Assembly: GCF_040676675.1 (NCBI RefSeq)
Contig: NZ_JBFAPK010000002.1
Coordinates: 310,001-374,000 of the forward strand
Direction of reading: 5' to 3'
DNA length: 64,000 nucleotides
DNA from: JBFAPK01 sp040676675
Lineage (GTDB): Bacteria; Actinomycetota; Actinomycetes; Mycobacteriales; Micromonosporaceae
This document shows, one piece after another, positions 61,342 through 64,000 of this stretch (its first letter is position 1; every line of letters starts with the position of its first letter). The notes below the pieces were generated by a model. That model saw only the letters and a list, made by a program, of their open reading frames with translations, ran no database searches and was not told the DNA's origin. A program made the translations under genes and the position numbers.

Positions 61342-64000
61342 GTGAGCGAGAGATCAATCCCAAGCACCGGACCGAACGACGGCTGGCCGGAGCTGTCCAC
61401 GGCCACCGCGCTCGCGGCCACCGACCCACAGGCCGCCCGGCGTCAGGCGACCCGGCTGACCGGCGCCATGCCGGTCGCCGCCGTACCGTCCTTCCTGGAC
61501 CACGCCGCCGCCCGGTTCCTCGCCGACGGCCGCCCCGCCGAGGCGACGTACCTCTTCGACCTGGCCCGGCAGATCGAGGAGACCCACGAACTGCTGCTGG
61601 GGCTCGACCAGGATTTCGGCCGCGCCCACCGGAGCTTCGTGGAGTTCGCGCCGTCCGGGGTGGTGACCCCGGCCGCCGTGCACCACCGCCTCAAGCGGTT
61701 GGCCCGCCACCCGGACCGGCGGGCGGCGCACCGGCAGGCGCGGGAGATGGTCGAGGCGTTCCTCGACGCGGGCCGGATTCCGTACCCGAAGGTCTTCGTC
61801 GAGCTGATGCCGCTGGCCGTCGCGGCCGGGATCGCACCGGCCGACGAGGAGGAGTCCCTGGCCGAACGGATCCTGCGCGCCGGCCTGTTCTCCGCCGCCG
61901 CACTGCCGACCTGGGAGGCCGCCGCGCCCGCCCTCCGGCGGCTGTGCGAGCGCCGGCCGGAGTTGACCGACCTGCTCGTCGCGAGCCGGCCGGCCGACGA
62001 CGTCTACGACGACGCGAAGCTGACCGAGCAGCTGCGTACCGTCTGGTTGGAGCTGCTCGTCGCGGTCGGCGCCGGCACGAGCCTGACCCGCGACTGGTTC
62101 TTCGCGCTCGGTCCGACGACCGCCCACGCGCTCGTCGAACTGGCCGACCAGGCCGGGACGCGCCTGTTCCCACCCGGCGCGCCACCACGGCCCGCGCCGG
62201 AGGCCGATCCGGCGATCGGTACGCCGCCCCCGCCAGTGCCGCCCGCCGCCGACGCGGACCGGCGCGCCCGGGACGAGGGGCTGGTCTTCCGGCGGGGCGG
62301 GACCGACCTCGACGCGCTGTTCGAGTCGGCGGAGCGGGATCCGGCGGCCGGGGCGACGCTTCGGCGCGAGTTCGACGCCTTCGTACGGGCGCTCGGCACC
62401 TACGACAACGTGGACTACCCGGCGGTGCTGCGCCACGTCTGGGAGCATCCGGGCGCGCGCCGGCTGCTCGACGAGCAACTCGCCGGGTGGTTGGTCGAGG
62501 CGGGCTCCGACGACCTGCCCGGGCTGGAGTTCGCGCTCCCCCGCCTGGTGCCGCTGGTGGAGGCGGGCTTCGCCGACCTGGAACCGGGCCGGTTGGCCGA
62601 CTTCGTACCCACCGATCCGGTGGACAGCCTGCTCGGGGCGCTGCGCGGGGGCCTGCCGGAGGAACTGCGTTTTCCCACCGTCACCCGCAAGCAGGGCACC
62701 GCGGAGGTGAGCGTGGTCCAGCACGAGGGACACCTCACCATCGGCGTGTGGGGCCTGGCGATCCAGGTGCACGACGAGACCAGCGACGTCGTACACCGCG
62801 AGGCCCTCACGTACCCGACCGACGCCCTGCCCTGGTACGACGGGAACCGCTGCTACCTGTCCCGCTACGCCGACGGGGTGCGCCAGACCTTCCGGCTCGA
62901 CGGCGAGCACGGGTTGAGCCTCGACGCCGGTACCGTCTCGCGCTGGCCGCACGGCGCGCCCCACGCCACGCTGACCTTCCCGGGCGCCGAGGCGCCCAGC
63001 CTGGTCCGGCTGAGCCGCGGCGAGATCCGGCTCAGCGCCCCGGACGGCCGCACCACGGCCCGGCTCCCGTTCAGCCCGTTCCAGCGGGTCGAGGCCGGGA
63101 CCCGGCCCGTCCTGCCCCCGCCGGGCTGGTGGCCGTACCTGCGGCCGACCGACCCGGCCGGCTCGGCGGCGCTGCGGCAGCTCGACCGCGACACGGTCGC
63201 CCGGCTGGTCGACGCCGCGCTGCGCGGATCGGGGGCGAGCGGCGCGGAACTGGCCCGCTCGGTGCCGGAGCTGACCGAACCCCGGCTGCGCGCGGCGGTG
63301 CTGTCCCTGACCGAGCGCGCCGCGGCGGCGTTGCTGCTGGTGGTACGGCTGCGGGACCGGCTCCGGCTGGACCGTCCCGCCGGTCTGCCCGGACTGCTGC
63401 GCAGCGGGTCGGGGCTGCGCCACGGCCGGGCCGTCGTCGACGTACCGTCGATCCGGACGCTGGCCGGCCTGCTGGCCGACACCGCCGCGACCGCCTCGGC
63501 GAACCGGACGCTCCACCCCCTCGGCACGGTGGAGCTGCCGCCCCACGCCGGGAAGGTGTACCTCTCGTTCGGGGAGCTGGGTAGCCGGGCGGTCGAGGCG
63601 GCCTGGCCCTGGACGGCGGAGTACGTCCGGACGCGGCTGCTCGACCGGCTGCGGGCCTGGGGCGACACGCCCTGGGGCGACGGCAGCGGCCGGCTGCGGC
63701 GGCTGACGTTCAGCTCCCGGGCGGGCCGCCAGCAACCGCGCGGCGACCTGTGGCGTACGCCGAACGGCGCGCTGGTCGTGGTCGACTACCACCCGCACGA
63801 GAGCTACGGCGCGAACGCGATCGAGTACTCGCCGGACGGGACCTTCGAGCCGTTCGAGCTGCCCGGCTGGTCCCTGAAGGGCCCGCCGGTGCCGCAGGGT
63901 TGGGGCGGGGCGGACCGGATCGCCGCGTACGACCGGCTGCTGGCCGAACGCGGTCCGGCCCCGTACGACGTGGACGCGGTACGGGAACTGGCCGCGCGTA
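61342..64000 (+). CDS. Large unrecognised protein, 3' end beyond the window
   Basis: A frame of 886 codons runs from GTG 61342 to the window edge with no stop. A TACTAG -10-like box at 61326-61331 suggests near-leaderless transcription. The protein has no signal peptide or membrane segment. Residues 1-280 are helical and alanine-rich (AARFLADGRPAEATYLFDLA). A proline-rich linker follows at about 275-305. Residues 440-600 look beta-rich (EVSVVQHEGHLTIGVWGLAI; YDGNRCYLSRYADGVRQTF). The end is VVVDYHPHESYGANAIEYSP. I do not recognise a family. Similar large cytoplasmic proteins of unknown function occur in actinomycetes. The opposite strand also has a long open frame, but the codon bias and clean protein character favour this strand. 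Confidence 0.75.
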   Translation, partial: MSERSIPSTGPNDGWPELSTATALAATDPQAARRQATRLTGAMPVAAVPSFLDHAAARFLADGRPAEATYLFDLARQIEETHELLLGLDQDFGRAHRSFVEFAPSGVVTPAAVHHRLKRLARHPDRRAAHRQAREMVEAFLDAGRIPYPKVFVELMPLAVAAGIAPADEEESLAERILRAGLFSAAALPTWEAAAPALRRLCERRPELTDLLVASRPADDVYDDAKLTEQLRTVWLELLVAVGAGTSLTRDWFFALGPTTAHALVELADQAGTRLFPPGAPPRPAPEADPAIGTPPPPVPPAADADRRARDEGLVFRRGGTDLDALFESAERDPAAGATLRREFDAFVRALGTYDNVDYPAVLRHVWEHPGARRLLDEQLAGWLVEAGSDDLPGLEFALPRLVPLVEAGFADLEPGRLADFVPTDPVDSLLGALRGGLPEELRFPTVTRKQGTAEVSVVQHEGHLTIGVWGLAIQVHDETSDVVHREALTYPTDALPWYDGNRCYLSRYADGVRQTFRLDGEHGLSLDAGTVSRWPHGAPHATLTFPGAEAPSLVRLSRGEIRLSAPDGRTTARLPFSPFQRVEAGTRPVLPPPGWWPYLRPTDPAGSAALRQLDRDTVARLVDAALRGSGASGAELARSVPELTEPRLRAAVLSLTERAAAALLLVVRLRDRLRLDRPAGLPGLLRSGSGLRHGRAVVDVPSIRTLAGLLADTAATASANRTLHPLGTVELPPHAGKVYLSFGELGSRAVEAAWPWTAEYVRTRLLDRLRAWGDTPWGDGSGRLRRLTFSSRAGRQQPRGDLWRTPNGALVVVDYHPHESYGANAIEYSPDGTFEPFELPGWSLKGPPVPQGWGGADRIAAYDRLLAERGPAPYDVDAVRELAAR

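Noticed and set aside
61354..63798. 814-codon minus-strand frame opposite the last gene
   Set aside because: Arg/Gly/Val-rich with no domains; the plus-strand frame has normal protein character and a start with a -10-like box.

Overview
The window is a very GC-rich (about 70% or more) chromosomal stretch with GTG starts, 4-bp start/stop overlaps, Tat-type signal peptides, an [Fe-S]-type SoxR, a PucR regulator and a sigma-B-like promoter. This fits a mycelial actinomycete. Codon style and gene types suggest Micromonosporaceae (Micromonospora or a relative), but that is inference, because no rRNA or housekeeping marker is present. I see no tRNA, rRNA, CRISPR array, prophage or insertion sequence.

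Layout. (1) 1-10076, plus strand: a tightly overlapping operon for peptide uptake and D-amino-acid salvage. It holds a truncated DppB-like permease, a DppC-DppD fusion, a DppF-like ATPase, a prolyl-oligopeptidase fused to a penicillin-recognising serine hydrolase, an M20 hydrolase, a GNAT acyltransferase and an N-succinylamino-acid-racemase-type enolase. A PucR regulator follows. (2) 11904-21640: a secreted LAS-type peptidase with a peptidoglycan-binding domain, then carbohydrate genes (GH27, GH95, SGNH esterase), an orphan ABC sugar-binding lipoprotein, a broken PmoA-family remnant and a GFO/IDH/MocA oxidoreductase. (3) 21655-24252: a compact SoxR regulon (flavin reductase, SoxR, MFS exporter) with two near-identical SoxR boxes in 19-bp promoter spacers. 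(4) 24482-38361: a sugar ABC operon, most likely for rhamnose, plus GH43+CBM13, a secreted PLD/beta-propeller protein, GH51, a PL11 rhamnogalacturonan lyase and rhamnose mutarotase. Matching LacI-type palindromes lie just downstream of the -10 boxes of the ABC operon and of the lyase operon. (5) 38413-50630, minus strand: a 3,280-residue RHS/YD-repeat protein with a HINT domain and hydrophobic C-terminal tip, followed by a secreted repeat/beta-propeller protein. (6) 51058-64000: catalase-peroxidase, a secreted beta-lactamase-family/GH3 NagZ pair, a large-subunit catalase behind a sigma-B-like promoter, a divergent MarR/quinone-oxidoreductase pair, and the start of a large unrecognised protein.

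How they work together. Region 1 would import peptides rich in D-residues, hydrolyse them and convert D-amino acids to L-amino acids. The secreted NagZ/beta-lactamase pair and the LAS peptidase could feed it from peptidoglycan. Regions 2 and 4 together read as a locus for rhamnogalacturonan-I and arabinogalactan side chains: lyase, arabinofuranosidase, exo-galactanase, alpha-galactosidase, GH95 and esterase outside the cell, with import and anomer conversion of rhamnose inside. Rhamnose isomerase, kinase and aldolase are not in this window.
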